Shown piece after piece: positions 1 through 9,993 of a stretch of 64,000 nt of DNA. The DNA is from Eubacteriales bacterium. Lineage in GTDB: Bacteria; Bacillota; Clostridia; Acetivibrionales; JANLFN01. Within the stretch, counting starts at the first letter, position 1. Every line of letters begins with the position of its first letter. A program made the position numbers and the translations under genes. The stretch spans positions 26,428 through 90,427 of the forward strand of contig JANLFN010000013.1 in assembly GCA_024655885.1 (NCBI GenBank), in the 5' to 3' direction. Below the pieces are notes generated by a model. It did no database searches, was not told the origin of the DNA, and was given only the letters and a program-made list of their open reading frames with translations.

Positions 1-899
1 ACCATTTGCTCTATTTAATTACCGGTGCGGTTTTCATCACCGGGCTTCTATTCAAATATCAGATTCACAGGATTGTGCGCCTGAAGGATGCAGCCTTAAA
101 ATATATGCCACCAAAGGTGTTGATATTCCTGGTCATTGTTTTACTGGGATTAGCATCCAGCGTCATTACGGCAATCGTTGCTTCGCTTATTCTTGTTGAG
201 ATTGTTGGTATTTTGCCTTTGAGCAGAAAAGATAAAATAAGCTTGGACGTCGTCGCATGCTTTTCTATAGGCCTGGGTGCGGTACTTACGCCGGTGGGGG
301 AACCTCTGGCTACCATTACTACTTCCAGGCTGGATAAGGATTTTTTTTATCTGGCAAGAGAGATAGGGATTTATTATATTATTCCGGGAATCCTACTTTT
401 AGGCTTGTTTGGTGCTCTGCTGGTGGGAAGGCAATTTCCAAAGGTTCCCGAAAAAGTCAGCGATGAGGCTGGTTCCGAGGAAAAGGTGCTCGAAAAAATA
501 ATCAGTGATGAAAGCTATGGTCAGATAGCTATGAGAACGGCGAAAATTTTTATTTTCATCATTGCTCTTGAATTATTGGGAACCGGTTTTAAACCACTGA
601 TAGATGGGTATGTGGTGGGGCTGGACTGCCGCATTTTATACTTTGGAAATATGATTTCCGCTATTCTGGATAATGCGACCCTGGCCGCTGCGGAGATAAG
701 TACCAGAATGAATTCCCAGCAAATTCACGCAATTCTCATGGGGCTCCTGATTAGTGGAGGGATGCTCATTCCCGGGAATATACCTAACATTATCTCGGCA
801 GGGAAGCTGGATATCGGCAGTTATGAATGGGCACGTGTAGGTGTGCCCCTGGGACTGCTGATGATGGCTGTGTATTTTATATTTATATTTGCTGTTTAG
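1..899 (+). CDS. DUF1646 family predicted cation transporter, 5' end cut by the window
   Basis: The open frame runs into the left window edge without a convincing start, so the N-terminus is missing. The visible 297 or so residues are almost entirely membrane segments (about eight to nine), with one charged cytoplasmic stretch near residues 145-175. The motif TPVGEPLATI around residue 97 and the later LDNATLAAAE segment resemble the conserved turns of ion-transporter superfamily proteins, and the overall sequence fits DUF1646, a family annotated as predicted cation (probably sodium) transporters. It ends 290 bp before nifH and is separated from it by a promoter, so it is probably not part of the nif operon. 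Function is inferred from family only. Confidence 0.75.
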   Translation, partial: HLLYLITGAVFITGLLFKYQIHRIVRLKDAALKYMPPKVLIFLVIVLLGLASSVITAIVASLILVEIVGILPLSRKDKISLDVVACFSIGLGAVLTPVGEPLATITTSRLDKDFFYLAREIGIYYIIPGILLLGLFGALLVGRQFPKVPEKVSDEAGSEEKVLEKIISDESYGQIAMRTAKIFIFIIALELLGTGFKPLIDGYVVGLDCRILYFGNMISAILDNATLAAAEISTRMNSQQIHAILMGLLISGGMLIPGNIPNIISAGKLDIGSYEWARVGVPLGLLMMAVYFIFIFAV

Positions 900-1018
900 A
901 GGAGCGCCACCGGTCTGTTTTAAGTTGAGTTGACACTGGTCAGAATACAGGAATGAAGTTTATAAAGAGGTCAAATTGCAAAAAACAATAAAAATAATGA
1001 AAAAACTTTAGAAATATA

Positions 1019-1050
1019 TTGACAATATGAAATTCACGTAGTACTATAAT
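1019..1050 (+). promoter_or_regulatory. Candidate sigma-A promoter of the nif cluster
   Basis: TTGACA at 1019-1024 is followed after 18 bp by TACTAT at 1043-1048 (TATAAT lies at 1045-1050 with a 20 bp gap). It is the only strong promoter seen between the upstream transporter gene and nifH. Transcription would start near 1056 and give a leader of about 130 nt before nifH. No sigma-54 (GG-N10-GC) element was seen. Confidence 0.65.
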
Positions 1051-1070
1051 TCATAATTAAATATTGATGT

Positions 1071-1097
1071 TACTGAATTCTTTGTCCGAATGAAGTA
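1071..1097 (+). promoter_or_regulatory. Leader hairpin with a symmetric GA/GA internal loop, upstream of nifH
   Basis: TACT (1071-1074) pairs with AGTA (1094-1097), ATTC (1077-1080) pairs with GAAT (1088-1091), and between the two stems GA faces GA, which would form tandem G-A mismatches. The loop is TTTGTCC. It lies between the promoter and the terminator hairpin, where an anti-terminator or sensor element would sit. Its role is inferred from position only. Confidence 0.45.
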
Positions 1098-1109
1098 TCA
1101 AAAGGCCAG

Positions 1110-2011
<902 letters not shown>

Positions 2012-2073
2012 TTCCAGGGAAATGGATATAAGAACGAAGCGTTGATTTATTAAATGGTTTGGAGGGCGTAATT

Positions 2074-2400
2074 ATGGTAATGATTAGAGCGATTATCCGA
2101 CCTGAGAAAGTCGGGGTTGTATTGTCCGAGTTGAGCGATGCGGGGTTTCCTGCGGTTACCAAGGTCGATGTCAGCGGCCGAGGAAAGCAGCGGGGTGTGA
2201 AAGTTGGGGATGTATTTTACGATGAGATTCCAAAAGAAATGCTGATGATGGTTGTAAAAGATGAAGATAAGGACGATGTCATCAAAATTATTATAAAAAA
2301 TGCAAAAACCGAACAAAAAGGCGCTTTTGGCGATGGAAAGATTTTTGTCAGCCCGGTGGATGAAGTATATACCATCAGTTCCGGGTTAAAGCAACTGTAA
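2074..2400 (+). CDS. nifI1: NifI1, PII-family nitrogenase regulator
   Basis: GlnB/PII-like protein of 108 residues. In methanogens and some anaerobic bacteria NifI1 and NifI2 form a complex that binds and inhibits dinitrogenase when ammonium is present and is released by 2-oxoglutarate and ATP. The start ATG at 2074 stands 8 nt from GGAGG (2061-2065); the longer frame from the TTG at 2059 overlaps that site and is rejected. The protein has the PII fold pattern (MVMIRAIIRPEKVG at the start, a T-loop region rich in glycine and lysine, and the GDGKIFV segment near residue 85). Its position between nifH and nifD is diagnostic for NifI1 rather than a general GlnB. Confidence 0.93.
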   Translation: MVMIRAIIRPEKVGVVLSELSDAGFPAVTKVDVSGRGKQRGVKVGDVFYDEIPKEMLMMVVKDEDKDDVIKIIIKNAKTEQKGAFGDGKIFVSPVDEVYTISSGLKQL

Positions 2401-2415
2401 TAAGGGGGAACTCCT

Positions 2416-2799
2416 ATGAAGGAAGTTTTGGCAGTCATAAGAATGAACAAGGTGAATCAGACCAAAGAAGCGCTGGCGCTGGAAGGATTCCCGGCATTAA
2501 ATTGCAGGAAGGTGATGGGCAGGGGAAAGAAAAAGGTCAATTATGAATTGATTGATGATATTCTATCCAGCGGAGCAGTGGATTCCCCCGTTATTGCCGA
2601 ATCCCTTTCCGAAGGGCACAGGTTAATCCCTAAAAGGCTTTTATCCATTGTTGTCAGGGACAGTGATGTTGAGAAAGTGGTGGAAACCATTATCGGTGTC
2701 AATCAGACTGGAAATCCGGGAGATGGAAAAATATTTGTAATGCCGGTTTTTGATGCGGTCAGGGTAAGAACGGGTGAATCAGGAGAGAAAGCAATATAG
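2416..2799 (+). CDS. nifI2: NifI2, PII-family nitrogenase regulator
   Basis: Second PII-like subunit of the nitrogenase switch-off complex, 127 residues, starting 15 bp after nifI1 with a GGGGGA ribosome binding site. It shows the GlnB-family opening (MKEVLAVIRMNKVNQTKEAL), a longer central loop than NifI1 (about residues 36-70, where the T-loop lies) and the GDGKIFVMPV segment near residue 97. NifI2 subunits of other organisms are the ones that carry the 2-oxoglutarate-responsive loop; that assignment is from the family. The nifD ribosome binding site overlaps its stop codon region, consistent with coupled translation. Confidence 0.92.
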   Translation: MKEVLAVIRMNKVNQTKEALALEGFPALNCRKVMGRGKKKVNYELIDDILSSGAVDSPVIAESLSEGHRLIPKRLLSIVVRDSDVEKVVETIIGVNQTGNPGDGKIFVMPVFDAVRVRTGESGEKAI

Positions 2800-2810
2800 G
2801 AGGGTTGTTT

Positions 2811-4415
2811 ATGAGCAGAACAAACATAAAGCAAAGAGTGGACAAAACGTTAGAACAGTATCCGGCAGCCGTATATAAAAACAGGAAAGAGCATGTTCTG
2901 GTAAAAAATAACACATTCCAGGAACCTCAAACCATTACAGCCAATACGAGGACCATTCCCGGAATCATAACCAACAGGGGCTGCTGCTATGCCGGATGTA
3001 AAGGTGTTGTTCTGGGGCCTTTAAGAGATGCGGTTATATTGACCCATGGACCTATCGGCTGCGGTTTTTATACCTGGGGTACACGGAGAAACAAAGGTAA
3101 AACCCGGGGAGATGAGTTGAATTTATTGAATTACTGTTTTTCTACTGATTTGCAGGAAGGCGATATCGTATTCGGGGGCGAGAAGAAGCTGCGGCAGGCA
3201 ATTAAGGAAGCGGTGGAGATATTTAAACCCAAAACTGTCTTTATATGTGCAACCTGCCCGGTAGGGCTCATCGGAGACGACATTCATGCCATTGCTGCCC
3301 AAGCGGAAAAGGAATACGGAATCAAAGTGGTAGCCTTCAGCTGCGAAGGATATAAAGGGGTCAGCCAGTCCGGCGGACACCACATCGCAAACAACGGTTT
3401 AATCAAGCATATCATCGGTACCGGTGACAAGGTAGTGGGCAAGTATTCCCTGAACATTCTCGGTGAATACAATATTGGCGGAGATGGATGGGAGCTGGAA
3501 CGGATACTGAAGAAGATAGGTTATGAGATCGTTTCCATGATGACCGGAGACGGTATGGCCGAAGATTTGAAAAGCGCCCACAAAGCAACGCTAAATCTCA
3601 TCCAGTGCCATCGTTCCATCAACTATATCGGTGAGATGATGTATACCAAATATGGGCAGGACTGGCTTAAGGTCAATTTCATCGGTGTACAGAGCACCAT
3701 CAAATCCCTGAGAAACATTGCCAAGTATTTTGATGACCCGGACCTGACGGCGAGGACCGAACAGGTTATTGCTGACGAGCTTTCGGAGATTGGTCCGGTG
3801 ATGGAACATTACAGGAATATTCTGAAGGGCAAGACGGCTGCACTATTTGTGGGAGGTTCCAGGGCCCACCATTACCAGCACCTTTTAAAGGATTTAGGTG
3901 TGGAGATCCTATTGGCCGGTTACGAATTCGCACACCGGGACGACTACGAAGGAAGGGAAGTCATTCCCAGCATCAAGGCGGATGCGGACAGCAAGAATAT
4001 CGAAAGTCTCGAAGTATCTGCCGATCCGGAACATTACAGGGTGTTCCTTTCAAAGGAAAGATACGAAAAGCTGAAGAATGAAATACCGCTAAATTATTAT
4101 GCAGGCATGATCAAGGAAATGGACGACGGGAGTATTGTAGTAGATGATTTAAACCACTTCGAAACAGAAGAATTTTTAAAAATACTGAAGCCCGATATTT
4201 TTTGTTCGGGAATCAAAGACAAATATATTGCACACAAGGCGGGGATTTTTTCCAAGCAGCTCCATTCCTACGATTACAGCGGACCCTATGCAGGATTCAA
4301 AGGTGCTGTGAACTTTGCAAGGGATATTGCAATGGGCGTAACCACCCCGGCATGGAAGTTTGTCACTCCACCATGGAAAAAAGAGCCTATGCTGGAAGGC
4401 AGCCTTGTAGGATAA
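2811..4415 (+). CDS. nifD: Nitrogenase molybdenum-iron protein alpha chain
   Basis: Alpha subunit of dinitrogenase, which holds the FeMo cofactor and shares the P-cluster with NifK. The start ATG 2811 (MSRTNIKQ) follows AGGAGG at 2798-2803; the TTG at 2805 is too close. P-cluster ligand motifs are visible as RGCCYAGCKG and HGPIGCGFYTW in the N-terminal third and ATCPVGLIGDD further on. The C-terminal HSYDYSGPYAGFKGA segment contains the histidine expected to bind FeMo-co. At 534 residues it is longer than proteobacterial NifD; the extra stretch lies around residues 385-435, the insertion known from the Clostridium pasteurianum enzyme. It is followed by nifK after 12 bp. Confidence 0.98.
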   Translation: MSRTNIKQRVDKTLEQYPAAVYKNRKEHVLVKNNTFQEPQTITANTRTIPGIITNRGCCYAGCKGVVLGPLRDAVILTHGPIGCGFYTWGTRRNKGKTRGDELNLLNYCFSTDLQEGDIVFGGEKKLRQAIKEAVEIFKPKTVFICATCPVGLIGDDIHAIAAQAEKEYGIKVVAFSCEGYKGVSQSGGHHIANNGLIKHIIGTGDKVVGKYSLNILGEYNIGGDGWELERILKKIGYEIVSMMTGDGMAEDLKSAHKATLNLIQCHRSINYIGEMMYTKYGQDWLKVNFIGVQSTIKSLRNIAKYFDDPDLTARTEQVIADELSEIGPVMEHYRNILKGKTAALFVGGSRAHHYQHLLKDLGVEILLAGYEFAHRDDYEGREVIPSIKADADSKNIESLEVSADPEHYRVFLSKERYEKLKNEIPLNYYAGMIKEMDDGSIVVDDLNHFETEEFLKILKPDIFCSGIKDKYIAHKAGIFSKQLHSYDYSGPYAGFKGAVNFARDIAMGVTTPAWKFVTPPWKKEPMLEGSLVG

Positions 4416-4427
4416 GGAGGAATGAAT

Positions 4428-5789
4428 ATGTTAGATGCTACACCCAAAGAATATGTTGAAAGAAGCGGATTGGTCATAAATCCGGCAAAAACCTGCCAGC
4501 CGGTAGGAGCCATGTATGCGGCCCTTGGCATTCATAAGTGTCTGCCCCACAGTCACGGTTCCCAGGGTTGCTGTGCCTATCACAGAAAATTTCTGACGAG
4601 AAACTTCAGGGATCCGGTTATGGCTTCCACCAGTTCATTTACCGAAGGGGCTGCTGTGTTTGGTGGGGGTAACAACCTTAAAACGGCGATTAAAAATGTT
4701 TTTGCCATCTACAATCCCGACATCATTGCCATCCATACCACTTGCCTGTCCGAAACCATCGGAGACGATATTCCGAGCTTCATTATGGGGGCCCAGATAC
4801 CCGAAGGGAAATATGTAATTCATGCCAATACGCCCAGCTATGTAGGGTCCCATATTACTGGCTTTTCCAATATGGTGAAAGGAATGGTGAAATATCTCTC
4901 GGTTAACAACAAAAAATCAAATGGCAAATTCAATGTAATTCCCGGATTTATAAATCCGGGTGACATGAGAGAGATTAAAAGGCTTTTGAATGCGATGGGC
5001 GTGCCTTTTATCCTCTTCCCCGATACCAGCGGCGTTTTGGATGCGCCCATGACCGGGAAATTTGAACTGTATCCCAAAGGGGGAGCCCGGGTAGAGGATA
5101 TTATCGATGCGGGGAATTCGACGGCAACCCTGGCCTTGGGAAGCTTTGCATCGGCTGATGGAGCCTATGAACTGGAAAAGAAGTGCAAAGTTCCACAGAA
5201 AGTGTTAAAAACCCCTATTGGAATCAAGGCAACCGATGACTTCCTGATGACGGTTTCCAAACTGACCGGCAGGGAAATTCCGGAGGAGGTCGAAGAAGAG
5301 CGGGGACAGCTGGTAGACGTTATGGTTGACTGCCATTACCATTACCATGGAAAGAGCGTTGCCCTGTTCGGCGATCCGGACCTTCTGATTGCACTGACTG
5401 AGTTTACCATCAATCTCGGAATGATACCTAAATATATTGTAACGGGAACCCCCGGCGACAGCTTTGAGAACGAGATTAAGGAAATGCTCGATGCCGCCGG
5501 CATTGAGGGAAAAGTAAAAGCCCTCGGCGATTTGTTCACCCTGCACCAGTGGATGAAAGAAGAACCGGTGGACCTGCTCATGGGCGGTACCCATGGTAAG
5601 TATATTGCCAGGGCGGAGGATGTTCCCTTTGTACGAATCGGTTTCCCGATTCTGGATCGGAGCGTGCATTCCTATCTGCCGATTACCGGTTATAGAGGGG
5701 CTATGCGGGTGATTGAAATGATCAGTAATGCATTACTGGATCGTCAGGATCGAGATGCGGCGGATGAGGATATGGAATTGATTATGTAA
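4428..5789 (+). CDS. nifK: Nitrogenase molybdenum-iron protein beta chain
   Basis: Beta subunit of dinitrogenase, partner of NifD in the alpha2beta2 tetramer. The ATG at 4428 is preferred over that at 4422 because AAGGAGG ends at 4420. P-cluster cysteine motifs are visible early (KTCQPVGAMYA and GSQGCCAYHR) and at TTCLSETIGDD. The protein is 453 residues, lacking the roughly 50-residue N-terminal arm of proteobacterial NifK, which matches the Clostridium-type enzyme and pairs with the enlarged NifD. The gene is followed by a 157 bp gap before nifE, the largest in the cluster, in which I see no terminator and no convincing promoter. Confidence 0.98.
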   Translation: MLDATPKEYVERSGLVINPAKTCQPVGAMYAALGIHKCLPHSHGSQGCCAYHRKFLTRNFRDPVMASTSSFTEGAAVFGGGNNLKTAIKNVFAIYNPDIIAIHTTCLSETIGDDIPSFIMGAQIPEGKYVIHANTPSYVGSHITGFSNMVKGMVKYLSVNNKKSNGKFNVIPGFINPGDMREIKRLLNAMGVPFILFPDTSGVLDAPMTGKFELYPKGGARVEDIIDAGNSTATLALGSFASADGAYELEKKCKVPQKVLKTPIGIKATDDFLMTVSKLTGREIPEEVEEERGQLVDVMVDCHYHYHGKSVALFGDPDLLIALTEFTINLGMIPKYIVTGTPGDSFENEIKEMLDAAGIEGKVKALGDLFTLHQWMKEEPVDLLMGGTHGKYIARAEDVPFVRIGFPILDRSVHSYLPITGYRGAMRVIEMISNALLDRQDRDAADEDMELIM

Positions 5790-5946
5790 GGAATATTGTG
5801 AGACTGAGGGCAATATCCATTATCTTGCAGCGCAATTTATTTTTAGCATGCAAGGCACAACAATCAAGGAAGTGCATAATTGACAAAACTTCGTGAGCGC
5901 AAGCAGGAGGAAAATATATTTGTTAATTGCACCAGGAGGGATGGAT

Positions 5947-7287
5947 ATGGACAGCAAGTATTTGAATGGAATTCTTGAGGAAAGAAAAGATTTTATATTT
6001 TGCAATTCAAAAGACGGCGGGGGCAAACTGAAGTGTGAAAAAGACAGTGTAGCCGGTTCGGTAAGCCAGCGGGCTTGTGTGTACTGCGGGGCAAGGGTCG
6101 TACTCAATCCTATTACCGACGCTTTTCATATTGTCCATGGTCCCATCGGATGTGCAAGCTACACCTGGGACATTCGCGGAAGCCTGTCCAGTGGGCCTGA
6201 AGTATATAGAAACAGCTTTTCCACCGACTTGAGGGAACAGGACGTGATTTTCGGGGGTGTTAAGAAACTGACGGCGGCGATTGATGAAATCGCATCCCGG
6301 TTTTCCCCCAAAGTAATCTTTGTTTATGCCACCTGTATTGTCGGTGTTATTGGCGACGATATCGAAACGGTGTGCAGGATGGCAGAGAAGAAATACGGCA
6401 TACGGGTCATTCCCGTACAATCCAGCGGCTTTGCAGGCAACAAATCCATGGGCTACAAGGCAGCCTGCCATGCACTGCTCCGGTTGATGGGGGATCAAAA
6501 ACATTCAAAAGTAAAAGGTGTTAATTTTTTAGGAGACTTTAATCTTGCAGGCGAAATATGGATTATCCATCAATACTTAAAAACCATTGGAGTGAATGTA
6601 ATATCGAAAATTACCGGTGACGGGCGGTGCGACGAAATTATGAAAGCACCGGCAGCATCGTTGAATATAGTGCAATGCGCAGGCTCCATGACTTATCTGG
6701 CCAGGGAAATGGAAGAAAAATACGGGATTCCTTTTGTGAAAGTCAGCTTTTTCGGCCTTGAGGATACCAGGATGTCCCTCTTGAGAATTGCCGAAGCCCT
6801 GGGAGATCCGGAGGCCGTGAAAAAGGCAAGACAACTGATATTTGTGGAAGAACTCAAAATTCAGTCCAGGCTGGATTATTACAGAAAAAGGCTGCAGGGT
6901 AAAAAGGCCGCTATTTATGTGGGCGGTGGATTTAAAGCGATTTCATTGATTAAACAATTTGCGGACCTGGGAATCCGAACGGTGATGGTAGGGACGCAAA
7001 CCGGGAGGGCGGATGAATACGAAGAGATCCGGAATATTACCGAAGAAGGTACGGTGATCCTGGACGATACAAATCCCTCCGAACTGGTAAAATTTATCCA
7101 GGAAAAAGGGGCGGATATTCTGGTAGGCGGTGTTAAGGAAAGGCCGCTGGCTTACAAGCTGGGGATTGCCTTTTGTGACCACAATCATGAAAGAAAGCAT
7201 CCGCTGTGTGGCTTCGAGGGAGCCGTGAACTTTGCAAAAGAAATCAACCTGTCCATGAACAGTCCGGTGTGGAAGCTGGTTAATTGA
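5947..7287 (+). CDS. nifE: Nitrogenase FeMo-cofactor scaffold protein NifE
   Basis: NifE forms with NifN the scaffold on which the NifB-derived cluster is converted to FeMo-co before transfer to NifD. The sequence is a NifD paralogue of 446 residues with the conserved RACVYCGARV and HGPIGCASYTW motifs and the ATCIVGVIGDD segment. The ATG at 5947 is chosen because AGGAGGG ends at 5940; the ATG at 5941 directly abuts it and the GTG at 5893 has no family support. The histidine that binds FeMo-co in NifD is replaced by the context DHNHERKHPLCG near the C-terminus, as expected of a scaffold. The stop is 17 bp before the next start. Confidence 0.95.
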   Translation: MDSKYLNGILEERKDFIFCNSKDGGGKLKCEKDSVAGSVSQRACVYCGARVVLNPITDAFHIVHGPIGCASYTWDIRGSLSSGPEVYRNSFSTDLREQDVIFGGVKKLTAAIDEIASRFSPKVIFVYATCIVGVIGDDIETVCRMAEKKYGIRVIPVQSSGFAGNKSMGYKAACHALLRLMGDQKHSKVKGVNFLGDFNLAGEIWIIHQYLKTIGVNVISKITGDGRCDEIMKAPAASLNIVQCAGSMTYLAREMEEKYGIPFVKVSFFGLEDTRMSLLRIAEALGDPEAVKKARQLIFVEELKIQSRLDYYRKRLQGKKAAIYVGGGFKAISLIKQFADLGIRTVMVGTQTGRADEYEEIRNITEEGTVILDDTNPSELVKFIQEKGADILVGGVKERPLAYKLGIAFCDHNHERKHPLCGFEGAVNFAKEINLSMNSPVWKLVN

Positions 7288-7304
7288 AAGGGGGGATAAC
7301 GGCT

Positions 7305-9965
7305 ATGAAAAGCAGAAATTTCGTAAACTTAAATGTAAATCCCTGTAAAATGTGTATGCCCCTTGGCGCTGTTACAGCTTTCAAAGGGATCGAAAGCAGT
7401 ATGGTCATCCTGCATGGTTCCCAGGGATGCAGCACCTATATCCGCAGGCACATGGCAGGCCATTATAATGAGCCCATTGATATTGCGTCTTCGTCGCTGA
7501 ATGAAGAGGGGACGGTTTATGGGGGGGAAAAGAACCTGAAGAAGGGATTGAAAAACCTGATCCAGGCCTACAGGCCCAAAGTGATTGGTGTTGCTACAAC
7601 CTGCCTGGCGGAGACCATCGGAGAAGATATCCGGCGGATCACCGAAGAGTTTGCAGTACAGGAGAAATTGGAGGGGATAGAAATTATTCCGGTTTCAACA
7701 CCGGGATACGGTGCCACCCAGTTTGAAGGCTACTATACGGCTTTAACGGAGATTGTGAAAAAAGTAGCTGTAGATACCGAACAAAACGGGAAAATCAATA
7801 TCATCACCGGAAACATAAGCCCCGGTGACGTAAGAAATATAAAGAGAATGCTGAACCTGTTGGGTGTTGAGTATATCCTGCTGCCGGATGTATCTATCAC
7901 ACTGGATGCGGTTTATAAAAGCAGAGGATATACAAAAATCCCCGAAGGAGGAACGCGGGTGGAAGATATCCGGAAAATGGCGGGAGCGGCAGCAACGGTT
8001 GAGATGGGAATGACGGTCATGGAAAACATGTCTCCGGGGAAATACCTTCAGGATGAATATCAGGTGCCGCTCTACAGGTGCCCGCTTCCCATCGGTGTTA
8101 AAAATACCGATACCTTTATACGGTTGATATCCGATATCAGCGGAAAACCGGTTCCTCCCCAGATCCAGGAGGAACGGGGACGCTTGCTGGACGGGATGAT
8201 TGATTCCCACAAGTACAACGGGGAGGGAAGGGCTGTCATTTACGGAGAGCCGGAACTGGTCTATGCCGTTGCCGGGCTTTGCCTGGAAAATGGAATCAAA
8301 CCGGTATTGATTTCTTCCGGAAGCCGGAATGACAGCATTCAAAAATTGCTGGAGAGTGGGCCGGAATATCCGGAAGAAAAGATCCTCATCATCGATGACA
8401 CGGATTTTGAAACCATTCAGGAGTACGCCGTGAAACTGAAATCAAATATTTTAATCGGGAATTCGGACGGAAAGATAATTACGGAGAAGGAAGGAATCCC
8501 GCTGGTGAGAATCGGTTTCCCCATTCATGACAGGGTAGGAGGACAGAGACTCGTCTATACCGGATATGACGGTTCGTTGAAGTTGCTGGACGACATTACG
8601 AATACGCTCCTGGAAAACAAATATGAAAAATACAGGCAGTCTATGTTTGAGAGATATTATGCCGGAGGGAGGGATAACACAGTGAATCAAACCGAATTGA
8701 AAAGCAGCTTGAATCAATCCACTGCGGAGAAAACCGAAAATCACCCCTGCTTCAGCAGCTGTGCAGCTGAGAATGCAAGAATGCACATACCTGTCGCACC
8801 GGCGTGCAACATATCCTGCAACTACTGCAGCCGAAAATATGATTGCTTGAATGAAAGCCGGCCGGGAGTCACCAGCCAGGTGCTGACGCCTGAAGAAGCG
8901 GCCATCAAGTTTGTAGAAGTCCGTAAGAAACTTGATAACCTGAAGGTGGTAGGTATTGCCGGTCCCGGAGATGCTCTGGCCAACTTTGAAAACACGGCCC
9001 GTTCAATACAACTGATAAAAGAAGTGGATGGGGAGATCATTTTCTGCCTGTCTACCAATGGATTGATGCTTCCCTATTATGCAGATGAAATTTTAAACCT
9101 GGGGGTTACCCATATTACCGTAACGATCAACGCAGTAGACCCGGGGATTGGAGAAAAAATCTACAGGGAGGTCAACTACATGGGCAGGAAAATCACGGGG
9201 GTAGATGCGGCGAAAATATTGATCAAAAACCAGCTGGATGGACTGAAGTATATGGCCTCAAAGGGCGTGGCCTGTAAGGTAAATATTGTGATGATCAAAG
9301 GGATAAACGATTCGCACATCGGGGAAGTGGTAAAAAAAGTAAAGGAGTGTGGTGCGGTGATGACCAATATTATGCCGCTAATTCCCGCTCCGGGCAGTGT
9401 ATTTGAAAATATGCCCCTGACAAACAGCAAAGAGCTGAATGAACTTAGAAAGAAATGTGAAATAGATATCAAGCAGATGTATCACTGCAAACAGTGCCGG
9501 GCTGATGCCATAGGCGTTCTAGGGGAAGATATTTCGGCAGAATTTAGAACAAAGGGTTGTGGAGGCTGCTCAATGGAAGTGGAAAATAATCCAGGAGGAA
9601 CATATACCTTTGCGGTTGCATCCAAGACAGGTATGATGATCGACGAGCATTTTGGCCATGTGGAGGAGTTTTATATATATAAATCCAGTGCATCGGGTAC
9701 TCGGTTTTTAGAAAAAAGATCTGTCGCCCAATATTGCGGAGGAGAAGAGGAATGCGACGACGGGGAGACAAAACTTCAGAGGATTATTGACACAATTGGA
9801 GATTGTGATGCAGTTCTTGTGCTGAGAATAGGCTATCGCCCCTCAAAAATTCTGCAGGACAAGGGAATCCGTGTTATCCAAACCTGTGGAGAAATTGAGG
9901 ACGGAATCAAATATGCGGTCAAACAATTATATATTGCGAAAAACCGGCTGGGATCGGCAGTCTAA
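7305..9965 (+). CDS. nifN-B: Fused FeMo-cofactor biosynthesis protein NifN-NifB with a C-terminal NifX-like domain
   Basis: One 886-residue protein carrying three modules. Residues 1 to about 435 are NifN, the scaffold partner of NifE (motifs NPCKMCMPLGA, GSQGCSTYIRR and TTCLAETIGED). After a linker of about 50 residues comes NifB, a radical SAM enzyme that makes the 8Fe-9S-C precursor: the CX3CX2C motif is Cys501, Cys505, Cys508, and further cysteine clusters (HCKQCRADAIG and GCGGC) near residues 725-755 should bind the substrate clusters. From about residue 765 to 880 a NifX/NafY-type cluster-binding domain follows (MIDEHFGHVEEFYIY). The ATG at 7305 is used; the TTG at 7284 overlaps the nifE stop. 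NifN-B fusions are known from C. pasteurianum. Confidence 0.95.
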   Translation: MKSRNFVNLNVNPCKMCMPLGAVTAFKGIESSMVILHGSQGCSTYIRRHMAGHYNEPIDIASSSLNEEGTVYGGEKNLKKGLKNLIQAYRPKVIGVATTCLAETIGEDIRRITEEFAVQEKLEGIEIIPVSTPGYGATQFEGYYTALTEIVKKVAVDTEQNGKINIITGNISPGDVRNIKRMLNLLGVEYILLPDVSITLDAVYKSRGYTKIPEGGTRVEDIRKMAGAAATVEMGMTVMENMSPGKYLQDEYQVPLYRCPLPIGVKNTDTFIRLISDISGKPVPPQIQEERGRLLDGMIDSHKYNGEGRAVIYGEPELVYAVAGLCLENGIKPVLISSGSRNDSIQKLLESGPEYPEEKILIIDDTDFETIQEYAVKLKSNILIGNSDGKIITEKEGIPLVRIGFPIHDRVGGQRLVYTGYDGSLKLLDDITNTLLENKYEKYRQSMFERYYAGGRDNTVNQTELKSSLNQSTAEKTENHPCFSSCAAENARMHIPVAPACNISCNYCSRKYDCLNESRPGVTSQVLTPEEAAIKFVEVRKKLDNLKVVGIAGPGDALANFENTARSIQLIKEVDGEIIFCLSTNGLMLPYYADEILNLGVTHITVTINAVDPGIGEKIYREVNYMGRKITGVDAAKILIKNQLDGLKYMASKGVACKVNIVMIKGINDSHIGEVVKKVKECGAVMTNIMPLIPAPGSVFENMPLTNSKELNELRKKCEIDIKQMYHCKQCRADAIGVLGEDISAEFRTKGCGGCSMEVENNPGGTYTFAVASKTGMMIDEHFGHVEEFYIYKSSASGTRFLEKRSVAQYCGGEEECDDGETKLQRIIDTIGDCDAVLVLRIGYRPSKILQDKGIRVIQTCGEIEDGIKYAVKQLYIAKNRLGSAV

Positions 9966-9993
9966 TATGTGGATGAAAGAGGAGTGATTTATT

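Noticed and set aside
5790..5946. Separate promoter for nifE
   Set aside because: A TTGACA at about 5880 has no -10 element at a fitting distance.
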